DNA from: Pseudomonadota bacterium
GTDB taxonomy: Bacteria; Desulfobacterota; Desulfobulbia; Desulfobulbales; DAOVYS01
Assembly: GCA_030635485.1 (NCBI GenBank)
Contig: DAOVYS010000048.1
Coordinates: 1 to 13,233, forward strand
Direction: 5' to 3'
DNA length: 13,233 bases
The translations under genes were made by a program, and so were the position numbers. The notes under the pieces are model-generated. The model did not search any database, was not told the DNA's origin, and was given only the letters and a program-made list of their open reading frames with translations. Below are positions 7,764 to 13,233 of this stretch, piece by piece. Positions within the stretch are counted from its first letter, which is position 1, and each line of letters begins with the position of its first letter.

Positions 7764-7927
7764 CTATTCAGCCAACCCTTTCCCTAATAAAATCAATCGT
7801 GTAGGTTGGGTTAGCGAAGCGTAACCCGACAAAAACCAAGTTGAAAGCGTCGGGTTACGGCCTATCGGCCTAACCCGACCTACATAAGACGTTGTTTTTC
7901 TGCAGATGGAGTAGCCCAATATTTACA
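7759..7927. repeat. Repeat element with REP-like double hairpin and imperfect terminal inverted repeats
   Basis: The left end TGTAACTATTCAGC (7759-7772) is identical to the left end at 596. The right end GCCCAATATTTACA (7914-7927) is its inverted relative with three mismatches. Inside are GGGTTAGCGAAGCGTAACCC (7808-7827), a short hairpin, and GTCGGGTTACGGCC/GGCCTAACCCGAC (7849-7862 with 7867-7879), a 13-bp hairpin with one bulged C. The outer GTAGGTTGGGTTA (7801-7813) also pairs with TAACCCGACCTAC (7871-7883), so two alternative folds exist. The first 77 bp recur inverted at 11022-11098 with four mismatches. Together with the following bases it fills most of the copA-LysR gap. It may act as a 3' stabiliser or terminator for copA, but no U-tract is seen. 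Confidence 0.75.
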
Positions 7928-7961
7928 TTTTTGATTGCTCACATAGAATATTCCAATTATT

Positions 7962-7979
7962 TTGAATCAAAAAATTCAA
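7962..7979. promoter_or_regulatory. Possible LysR operator (TTGAAT-N6-ATTCAA)
   Basis: A perfect 6-bp inverted repeat with a 6-base A-rich spacer lies 17 bp upstream of the LysR start. LysR proteins often bind AT-rich dyads near their own promoters. The surrounding AT richness makes chance occurrence likely, so this is only a candidate. Confidence 0.25.
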
Positions 7980-7996
7980 CCTGTTAAGGATGCGAC

Positions 7997-8920
7997 ATGA
8001 CTTCCGTGGATTTTGACCTTCGTCAGCTGGAGATATTCTGTAAGGTAGTTGACCTGGGCAGTTTTTCAAAGGCAGCCAAAAAGGTCTTCCTGGCCCAGGC
8101 CTCTGTCAGCGAAAGAATCGCCACACTGGAAAAAGGTGTGGGCGCCAGGCTTTTAGACCGTCTCGGCAGACAGGTAGTACCTACCAAGGCAGGAAAACTC
8201 CTGTACAAACACGCGACATTACTCCTGGATCATAAGAGGACGATATGCCTTGAAATGGAAAATTTCCTGGGCAACAGGCAGGGCCGAATCCATATCGGGG
8301 GCAGCACTATTCCCGGAGAATACATTCTCCCCAGCCTCATAGGCCGCTACAAAAAAAAGTATCCTCTTGTCACGGTTCTTCTTACCATTGGCGACACGAG
8401 TGAAATAAAAGAACTGGTCTTGCAGGGTGATCTTGAACTGGCCATTATCGGAGCAAAAAGTTCCCACAAAAATCTCGTTCACTATGAACTGTGGCAGGAT
8501 GAGCTGGTCCTGGCGGTTCCCGCGGGCCACCAATGGGCAAAAAAAAAGAAAGTCTCTCTAAAAGAGCTGCTTGACGAGACCTTTGTCCTTAGAGAAAAGG
8601 GCTCCGGAACCTTAAAAATCCTGGACAGCTTTCTAAACGATTCCGGATCAAAAGGTGAAAGTGATCTCAAGGCAGCGGCTCGCCTTGGCTCATCAACCGC
8701 TGTTATGGAGGGCATAAAGGCAGGCCTCGGCGTATCCATCCTCTCGTCCACAGCCCTTAAGACGGAATTAAAAGCAGGCTCCATCAAGGCCTTGAGAATC
8801 AAGAACCTCCCTATGTTCCGCAGCTTCTATCTTATCAGGGACAAAAGAAGAATCTCTTCTCCCCTGTGCCGATCCATGCTCGACTTTCTGCTGACCACTT
8901 CGCACAAGCCTTCAGGCTGA
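7997..8920 (+). CDS. LysR-family transcriptional regulator (resembles the selenium-metabolism-associated / CysL-like group)
   Basis: The 307-residue protein has an N-terminal winged HTH (about 8-67; LRQLEIFCKVVDLGSFSKAAKKVFLAQASVSERIATLEKxVGARLLDR) and a two-lobed effector domain (about 90-300). The hinge-proximal GGSTIPGEYILPSLIGRYKKKYP is typical of the group that annotation pipelines call selenium metabolism-associated LysR regulators; no selenium gene is present here, so that link rests on similarity only. AAGGA (7986-7990) lies six bases before ATG 7997. The gene stands alone, between the copA repeat region and the sigma-54 region, in the same direction as both. LysR proteins normally act with sigma-70, so it is not the expected activator of the sigma-54 promoter downstream. 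Its ligand is unknown. Confidence 0.85.
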   Translation: MTSVDFDLRQLEIFCKVVDLGSFSKAAKKVFLAQASVSERIATLEKGVGARLLDRLGRQVVPTKAGKLLYKHATLLLDHKRTICLEMENFLGNRQGRIHIGGSTIPGEYILPSLIGRYKKKYPLVTVLLTIGDTSEIKELVLQGDLELAIIGAKSSHKNLVHYELWQDELVLAVPAGHQWAKKKKVSLKELLDETFVLREKGSGTLKILDSFLNDSGSKGESDLKAAARLGSSTAVMEGIKAGLGVSILSSTALKTELKAGSIKALRIKNLPMFRSFYLIRDKRRISSPLCRSMLDFLLTTSHKPSG

Positions 8921-8959
8921 CATAATTGATCAATCCGGACATGTCTAACATGTATCATG

Positions 8960-8999
8960 ATCGAACAGTGTCTCATATTAAAATGAGACACTGTTCGAT
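8960..8999. promoter_or_regulatory. Perfect 17-bp palindrome, candidate upstream activator site 1
   Basis: ATCGAACAGTGTCTCAT (8960-8976) and ATGAGACACTGTTCGAT (8983-8999) are perfect complements around ATTAAA. No T-run follows on the plus strand, which argues against a plain terminator for the LysR gene. The central half-sites TGTCTCA (8969-8975) and TGAGACA (8984-8990) recur at 9078-9105. The centre is about 235 bp upstream of the sigma-54 -24 element, within the range used by bacterial enhancer-binding proteins. Confidence 0.6.
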
Positions 9000-9077
9000 T
9001 GTAACGAGAACAACTCCCTTCACAGCGATCTATCGAGCATGTCATGAATCCTGGAATGGCCGCCATTCTACAAAAGC

Positions 9078-9105
9078 TGTCTCACAACACATTCTACATG
9101 AGACA
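9078..9105. promoter_or_regulatory. Candidate upstream activator site 2 (TGTCTCA-N14-TGAGACA)
   Basis: The same half-sites as in the palindrome at 8960-8999 recur here: TGTCTCA (9078-9084) and TGAGACA (9099-9105). The starts are 21 bp apart, about two helical turns; in site 1 the spacing is 15 bp. The centre is about 122 bp upstream of the -24 element. The repetition of an identical dyad makes a specific DNA-binding regulator likely, although that regulator is not encoded in the window. Confidence 0.5.
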
Positions 9106-9212
9106 CCACCAACGCCCTGATTATTTCTCCAGCCACCTCCTGTCAAGGCTAACCACTTAATATTAAAAGAACAATCCATCCACCCCTGCAAGCTGACAGT
9201 CCGTTCAGTCCC

Positions 9213-9228
9213 TGGCACGACTATTGCA
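9213..9228 (+). promoter_or_regulatory. Sigma-54 (RpoN) -24/-12 promoter
   Basis: TGGCACGACTATTGCA matches the sigma-54 consensus TGGCACG-N4-TTGCA at every defined base. GG is at 9214-9215 and GC at 9226-9227, with the required spacing. Transcription would begin near 9239, giving a leader of about 65 nt before ATG 9305. Confidence 0.92.
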
Positions 9229-9304
9229 AAATCTTTGTATTAAAGACAATGCAAATAATCGGCAACTACATACAGGCAAACGACAAAATTATGGGGGTAA
9301 CACC

Positions 9305-9700
9305 ATGATGAATTTGGCGGAACTAAAGGCTGATCGCAAATTGGTGAATGAAATCGACTGGCACATGACGCCTGAAAAGGCTGTAACAATGTTCCTGGAA
9401 TGGGGAACAGGGTGGTACGACTACAAGGACTACAACTTTATCAATTCGCACAACGACGAGAAAATTTACTTTGTGCTTTTTGATTGGGAGGAGCCGCCTC
9501 AGGCGACTCTGATCGACAGAACGACGAAAGGGGCTGAAGAAGTTGCCAAGGTAACGGTGCCCAAGGATCTTTTTTTTGAAGCGTGTGAAGAGGACGGCTA
9601 CCGCACAGGAGTCGGCGTCCACCCTCTCAACAAGTCACTCAAGGAATGGATGCGCAAGGAAATAGACGGCCCGCCATTAGATTTCAGTTACGGAAACTAG
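9305..9700 (+). CDS. Small acidic soluble protein, DVU0772-like family, sigma-54 controlled
   Basis: The 131-residue protein has no signal peptide or membrane segment. It is rich in acidic and aromatic residues and opens with MMNLAELKADRKLVNEIDWHMTPEKAVTMFLEWG. That opening resembles my recollection of the uncharacterised DVU0772 family of sulfate reducers, whose members share the DWxMTPEEAVxxYLEWG segment; a profile search should confirm this. The rest (FVLFDWEEPPQATLIDR, VTVPKDLFFEACEEDG, HPLNKSLKEWMRKEI) gives no catalytic signature, and the function is unknown. ATG 9305 (or 9308) is chosen because GGGGG lies at 9293-9297 and because an in-frame ATG at 9224 falls inside the -12 promoter element, upstream of the predicted transcript start. 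The gene is monocistronic, followed by a hairpin and a convergent gene. Sigma-54 control suggests expression tied to a specific stress or nutrient signal. Confidence 0.85.
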   Translation: MMNLAELKADRKLVNEIDWHMTPEKAVTMFLEWGTGWYDYKDYNFINSHNDEKIYFVLFDWEEPPQATLIDRTTKGAEEVAKVTVPKDLFFEACEEDGYRTGVGVHPLNKSLKEWMRKEIDGPPLDFSYGN

Positions 9701-9718
9701 CCCATCCATGACAGCCTT

Positions 9719-9758
9719 CAACAGTATCATTTCCGCGGCGGGCGGAATGATACTGTTG
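9719..9758. terminator. Hairpin between convergent genes, probable bidirectional terminator
   Basis: CAACAGTATCATTTCCGC (9719-9736) pairs with GCGGAATGATACTGTTG (9742-9758), a 17-bp stem with one bulged T and a small GC loop. It lies 18 bp after the small protein gene and ends 2 bp before the GGDEF gene's stop. There is no strong T-run on either side, so termination may be incomplete or the structure may mainly protect 3' ends. Confidence 0.6.
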
Positions 9759-9760
9759 GG

Positions 9761-10921
9761 TTAAAACGAACAGACCTTATTACGTCCTTGCGCCTTGGCA
9801 TAATAGAGGGCCTTGTCCGTTTTGGAAATAAGGCCTTCAAAGGAATTGGCATCTTCACCAAGAGTTGCGACCCCAAAGCTACAGGTCAATTTAAGGCCGT
9901 GCCTGGACTGAAATGACATCTCCTCAACATGTTTTCTTACGTCATCGGCAAGGTTACATGCTAACTGCTTACTGGAATTCAGAAGCAGAATGGCAAATTC
10001 ATCTCCTCCGTATCTGGCCACAACGTCACTCTGTCTCAGCTGGCTCCGTAAAGTTTTGCCAAGCCAGGCCAGGACAGCATCACCAGTCGGGTGGCCGTAA
10101 TTGTCATTTATGGCTTTAAAATAGTCAATATCGACCAGTATCATGCTCATAGAAACCTGATAGCGCCTGGAGCGTTCCAGTTCATCAACCAGACGTTCGT
10201 TAAAATAGCGCCTGTTGTGCAATCCGGTCAACTCATCTCTTATCGATGCGTCAACCGTTCTTTTATGAAGCTTGGAGTTATTTATAGCCACTCCCACGCC
10301 ATATGCGATAACGGCAAGCACTGTAACCTGATCGTCGGTAAACTGTTCATCATCATTCCTGCAGTCAATCAGCAGAATTCCTTCGACAGACTCGATCTTG
10401 CTTTGTGTAAAGATAGGACATTTCTTGCAGATCTCCTGGTGCTCCTCAACCGACATTTCATCGCCGTTAAAACATTTAACCCCCGGCACCAGCCAGCAAC
10501 GTAAAAATTTTCTGGCATTAGCCGGGCAATCAATTACCTTGCAGTTTTTTGCCTCCCAGCACCTGATATGATTCTGATTCGTTATAGGGATAACCGCAAA
10601 ATTCTCTAAACCCAGCTGCCGGGCATATGGATCATCGTGGGCAGACTCTTTCCATATGGGAAATCCCGATATCAACGGCCTTGTAAGAATAAACTCTTCC
10701 CTTACCGGTATTTCCAGTCCATTGATTGAGCCTGAATCAAACCCGCTGCATAACTTCCCCTGCAGCACACCCCGTTTATGCTTGACAAAAAAGAGGCCGA
10801 CCCGGCCGACAGGAAAAATATCCCCCACCAATTCGACAAACTTTCTCTCAATCGCATCAATATCCATCTCTTCATATATGAGAGAAAGCATTTCCAGTGC
10901 AGCCAGATAGTCGGTTTTCAT
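9761..10921 (-). CDS. GGDEF diguanylate cyclase with N-terminal GAF-like domain and two-CW cysteine motif
   Basis: The 386-residue cytosolic protein has a GAF-like sensory region (about 5-215), a short helical linker and a GGDEF domain (about 222-386). The GGDEF domain is complete: DELTGLHNRRYF, metal aspartates in DIDYFKAIND (Asp264, Asp266), GGDEF at 305-309 and the product-inhibition I-site RQSD (296-299) at the standard spacing. It should make c-di-GMP from two GTP. The GAF-like region is interrupted at 121-168 by a seven-cysteine segment: Cys121-Trp, Cys127, Cys132, Cys142-Trp, Cys150, Cys165 and Cys168. The CW pairs and final C-x2-C match the two-CW motif seen in sensory proteins of this bacterial group, and may bind a metal or Fe-S centre (inference). 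AGGA lies 9 nt before the start. No partner gene is adjacent. Confidence 0.9.
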   Translation of the reverse strand: MKTDYLAALEMLSLIYEEMDIDAIERKFVELVGDIFPVGRVGLFFVKHKRGVLQGKLCSGFDSGSINGLEIPVREEFILTRPLISGFPIWKESAHDDPYARQLGLENFAVIPITNQNHIRCWEAKNCKVIDCPANARKFLRCWLVPGVKCFNGDEMSVEEHQEICKKCPIFTQSKIESVEGILLIDCRNDDEQFTDDQVTVLAVIAYGVGVAINNSKLHKRTVDASIRDELTGLHNRRYFNERLVDELERSRRYQVSMSMILVDIDYFKAINDNYGHPTGDAVLAWLGKTLRSQLRQSDVVARYGGDEFAILLLNSSKQLACNLADDVRKHVEEMSFQSRHGLKLTCSFGVATLGEDANSFEGLISKTDKALYYAKAQGRNKVCSF

Positions 10922-11021
10922 ACATTCTTATCCTGTTCGGTTGACATTGATTTTCCATGCACCACTTTTCTTCATTATTATTTATACTACTTTCGAAGTT
11001 ATATTGATAATCTGAAACTGA

Positions 11022-11098
11022 TTTTTGTCGGGTTACGCTTCGCTAACCCAACCTACACGATTGATTTTATTATGGAAAGGGCTGGCCGAATATTTACA
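11022..11098 (-). repeat. Inverted copy of the first 77 bp of the 7759 repeat element
   Basis: Read on the minus strand from 11098, this matches 7759-7835 at 73 of 77 positions. The last 51 bases, covering TAGGTTGGGTTAGCG and AAGCGTAACCCGAC, are identical. It begins 6 bp past the stop of the RND permease in that gene's direction, as the other copy begins at the copA stop. The distal half of the 7759 element (second hairpin and right end) is absent here. Confidence 0.85.
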
Positions 11099-11104
11099 AA
11101 ATAT

Positions 11105-13233
11105 TTATTCGTGACCCTGATAGATTGCAAAATAGGTGACAGGCACGACAAGCAGCGTAAAGGCGGTCGAGGCAAACAGACCGAAGATAAGCGCCCAGGC
11201 CAGACCCGAAAAAACAGGATCAAGGGTAATGGGCCAGGCGCCGATGGCGGTTGTCATGGCAGTAAGCAGAATCGGACGCATTCTTATTGCTCCACTATTA
11301 AGAATAGCTTCCTTTAACGGTGTCTTCCTTTTAATTTCTCCCTGTATGAACTCAATCAACACGAGCGAATTTCTAATCACTATCCCTCCCAGGGCAATCA
11401 TCCCGATCATGCTGGTGGCCGTAAAAAACACAGGATTCAGAAACCCTGAGACCGGCCTGGAAACAATTATATTGAGGAGCAGAAAGCCCGGCATGATGCC
11501 GAGTATTGTCAAGGGGATGGCCATCATAATAAGCACTGGCATAAAAAAGGAATTCGCCTGTATCACGAGCAGGATATAAATGCCTATCAAAGCCGCCCCA
11601 AAGGCTATACCCATGTCCCTGAAGACCCTCAGGGTAATCTTCCATTCTCCTTCACCTGCCCAGTTGATCATGACACCCTTGGAAGGCGGCTCCTTTTTGA
11701 GCCGTTTCTGCATGCTGAGTACAGCCTCTGCAGGAGGACGGCCCGCAGTCTCGCCCAACACATAGACAACCCGCTCCAGGTTCTTGTGAAAAATCGGCTG
11801 GGCTGAAATTGTCTGATTAACATCAACAAGTTCAGCCATTGGAATCAATCTGCCCGCCGCAGTCATTAATGGGGTCTGTAAGATATCAACTATACCGGAT
11901 CTCTTTTTTCGCGGCAGTATGATTTTCACCTTAAGCGGCTCTCTTTCTCCGGCCATATGCACGGTGGCAGGGGTTGAACCACCGACTGCGGCCCGAAGGG
12001 ACATTATAAAATTTTCAGTCGATACCCCGTGCAGGGCCGCCTTTTCCTTGTCCAGTAAAAAATCGACCTTGTCATGGGCTGCTTCGGCCATAACATCAAC
12101 ATCCACCACAAACGGCTCGGAGACCATAACATCTCTTACATGTCCGGCCCAAGAGAGCAATTTGGAATAAGGCATATCAGGCGTACCATAAACTTCCGCA
12201 ACAATTGTCGACAATACGGGCGGTCCCGGCGGCACCTCGACAATCTTAATATCCGCATCATACAACTTGGCAATCTCTTCCAGATCCTTTCTGACTCTGA
12301 GCGCTATGGCATGGCTTTTAAAATCCCGCTGTGACTTGTCGACAAGGTTAATGCGGATATCCGCCAGATGCGGGCCTTGTCTCAGGTAATAGTGACGTAC
12401 CAGACCGTTAAAGTCCATTGGCGACGATACGCCCACATATGAAACCATGGATTTTATTTCCGGCACAGTGCGCAGATAGTCTTCAAAGGCACGAGTCACC
12501 ATGTCTGTTGTTTCCAGTGTGTTTCCTTCGGCAAGGTCGATGACCACCTGAAATTCGTCCTTGTTGTCAAACGGCAGAAGTTTGAGCGGCACTAACTTGA
12601 ATAATGCCAGACCTGCAGATAATGCAAGGAGAACCAGTATGACTGCGAGCAGAGCATACCTTTTCCATCTGGAGATCAAAAAAAGGTTGACCGATCTACG
12701 GTAGAGAATCGTGATCAAAGATTCCTTGCTGCCGGCTGCCACATGAGTCCCTTTTTTGCCGGCCGGCCCCGCAAGGTTGCGTAGCAGCAGATGACTGAAC
12801 CAAGGCACAATGGTGATGGCGCATAATGTTGAGAATATTACCGTCAGCGGCACATTGGTCGCCATTGGCTGCATGTAAGGCCCCATCATGCCGGTGATGA
12901 AAAAAAGCGGCGTAAAACAGATAATAATTGCAATAGTGGACATAATAACAGGCGGAAGTACTTCATGAACCGCGGCCAGAGTCGCATGAAAAGGATCGTG
13001 CTTTCCAAGAAGAATATGGCGCTGAATATTGTCCACATTGGTTATCGGGTCATCAACCACCAGACCGAGAGATAAAATCAGGGCAAAGAGCGTAACCCTG
13101 TTTATTGTATAGCCGAACATGTAATTGACAAACAGGGCAAGAGAAAAACTGATCGGCACGGCCAAGGCCACCACCAAAGCTTCCCGCCAACCCAGGAACA
13201 CGGCGAGTAGAATTACAACACTGACCACTGCAA
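11105..13233 (-). CDS. RND-family efflux transporter permease (N-terminus outside window)
   Basis: About 709 residues of an inner-membrane proton-driven RND pump are visible; roughly the first third, with TM1 and part of the first periplasmic domain, lies beyond 13233. The open frame continues to the edge and GTG 13228 is an internal valine. The fragment begins in a TM helix (VVSVVILLAVFLGW). TM4 carries the proton-relay pair Asp-Asp in GLVVDDPITNVDNIQRH (13049-13054). A second periplasmic domain with PPGPPVLSTIVAEVYG follows, then the C-terminal helices (GGIVIRNSLVLIEF, ALIFGLFASTAFTLLVVPVTYF). AcrB-type pumps have Lys in the TM10 KN pair; here it is Arg (11372-11374). Substrate is unknown; the DD pair argues for the multidrug-type (HAE) branch rather than CusA. 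A membrane-fusion partner would be expected upstream, outside the window. Confidence 0.92.
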   Translation of the reverse strand, partial: AVVSVVILLAVFLGWREALVVALAVPISFSLALFVNYMFGYTINRVTLFALILSLGLVVDDPITNVDNIQRHILLGKHDPFHATLAAVHEVLPPVIMSTIAIIICFTPLFFITGMMGPYMQPMATNVPLTVIFSTLCAITIVPWFSHLLLRNLAGPAGKKGTHVAAGSKESLITILYRRSVNLFLISRWKRYALLAVILVLLALSAGLALFKLVPLKLLPFDNKDEFQVVIDLAEGNTLETTDMVTRAFEDYLRTVPEIKSMVSYVGVSSPMDFNGLVRHYYLRQGPHLADIRINLVDKSQRDFKSHAIALRVRKDLEEIAKLYDADIKIVEVPPGPPVLSTIVAEVYGTPDMPYSKLLSWAGHVRDVMVSEPFVVDVDVMAEAAHDKVDFLLDKEKAALHGVSTENFIMSLRAAVGGSTPATVHMAGEREPLKVKIILPRKKRSGIVDILQTPLMTAAGRLIPMAELVDVNQTISAQPIFHKNLERVVYVLGETAGRPPAEAVLSMQKRLKKEPPSKGVMINWAGEGEWKITLRVFRDMGIAFGAALIGIYILLVIQANSFFMPVLIMMAIPLTILGIMPGFLLLNIIVSRPVSGFLNPVFFTATSMIGMIALGGIVIRNSLVLIEFIQGEIKRKTPLKEAILNSGAIRMRPILLTAMTTAIGAWPITLDPVFSGLAWALIFGLFASTAFTLLVVPVTYFAIYQGHE

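Noticed and set aside
8960..8999. Palindrome as the intrinsic terminator of the LysR gene
   Set aside because: No T-run follows, and its half-sites recur at 9078-9105 upstream of a sigma-54 promoter, favouring an activator site. Some termination effect cannot be excluded.
9054..9068. GAATGGC-C-GCCATTC palindrome
   Set aside because: It is a single short dyad without a second copy or clear spacing to a promoter; I cannot separate it from chance.
9224..9304. Longer N-terminus for the small protein starting at ATG 9224
   Set aside because: This ATG lies within the -12 element of the sigma-54 promoter, upstream of the expected transcript start. ATG 9305 has a purine-rich ribosome site and gives the family-like N-terminus.
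596..11098. CRISPR array or phage attachment sites formed by the repeats
   Set aside because: Copies are kilobases apart, palindromic and in mixed orientation, with no regular spacers, cas genes, integrase or tRNA.
13226..13228. GTG as the start of the RND permease
   Set aside because: It is a valine inside a transmembrane helix; the frame is open to the window edge and the family is far longer.

Overview
The window reads as a chromosomal segment from a Gram-negative, anaerobic, probably sulfate-reducing bacterium of the Desulfobacterota (Desulfobacterales-like). This placement is inferred from gene content: a 218-residue siroheme sulfite reductase of the small Desulfovibrio type, a sigma-54-driven small protein resembling the DVU0772 family, a two-CW cysteine motif protein, and a LysR regulator of the type often called selenium-metabolism-associated. 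No rRNA or other phylogenetic marker is present, so the placement is not certain.

Layout. 1-563 (minus): periplasmic PhnD-like solute-binding protein, cut by the window edge. 564-864: divergent intergenic region (301 bp). It holds a 159-bp MITE-like palindromic element (596-754) followed by an AT-rich stretch (755-864) in which I see no convincing promoter. 865-4281 (plus): a signalling block made of a hybrid histidine kinase with a damaged 5' end and an overlapping REC-HD-GYP response regulator. 4322-4978: small sulfite reductase, only 40 bp downstream. 5107-7763: copper operon (CopZ-like chaperone and CopA Cu+ ATPase), preceded by a 75-bp hairpin. 7764-7996: mostly a second repeat element with REP-like hairpins. 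7997-8920: LysR regulator. 8921-9304: 384 bp without a gene, holding a perfect 17-bp palindrome, a second copy of its half-sites, and a textbook sigma-54 promoter for the small acidic protein at 9305-9700. 9719-9758: hairpin between convergent genes. 9761-10921 (minus): GGDEF diguanylate cyclase with a cysteine-rich insert. 10922-11104: a further inverted copy of the 7759 repeat. 11105-13233 (minus): RND efflux permease, N-terminus outside the window.

How it fits together. The left half links sensing (binding protein plus kinase) to c-di-GMP breakdown (HD-GYP), while the right half carries a c-di-GMP synthase. The kinase appears to have lost its periplasmic sensor part through a deletion, a frame change and a nonsense codon, so the signalling block may be decaying. 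CopZ/CopA and the RND pump are export functions, but nothing in the window links their regulation. The most distinctive non-coding feature is a dispersed repeat family with TGTAA(C/A)TATTC(A/G)GC ends. Its ends coincide with the stop codons of two genes, lie 6 bp past a third, and also flank the kinase promoter region. The best-supported regulatory circuit is the sigma-54 promoter with tandem upstream TGTCTCA/TGAGACA sites.
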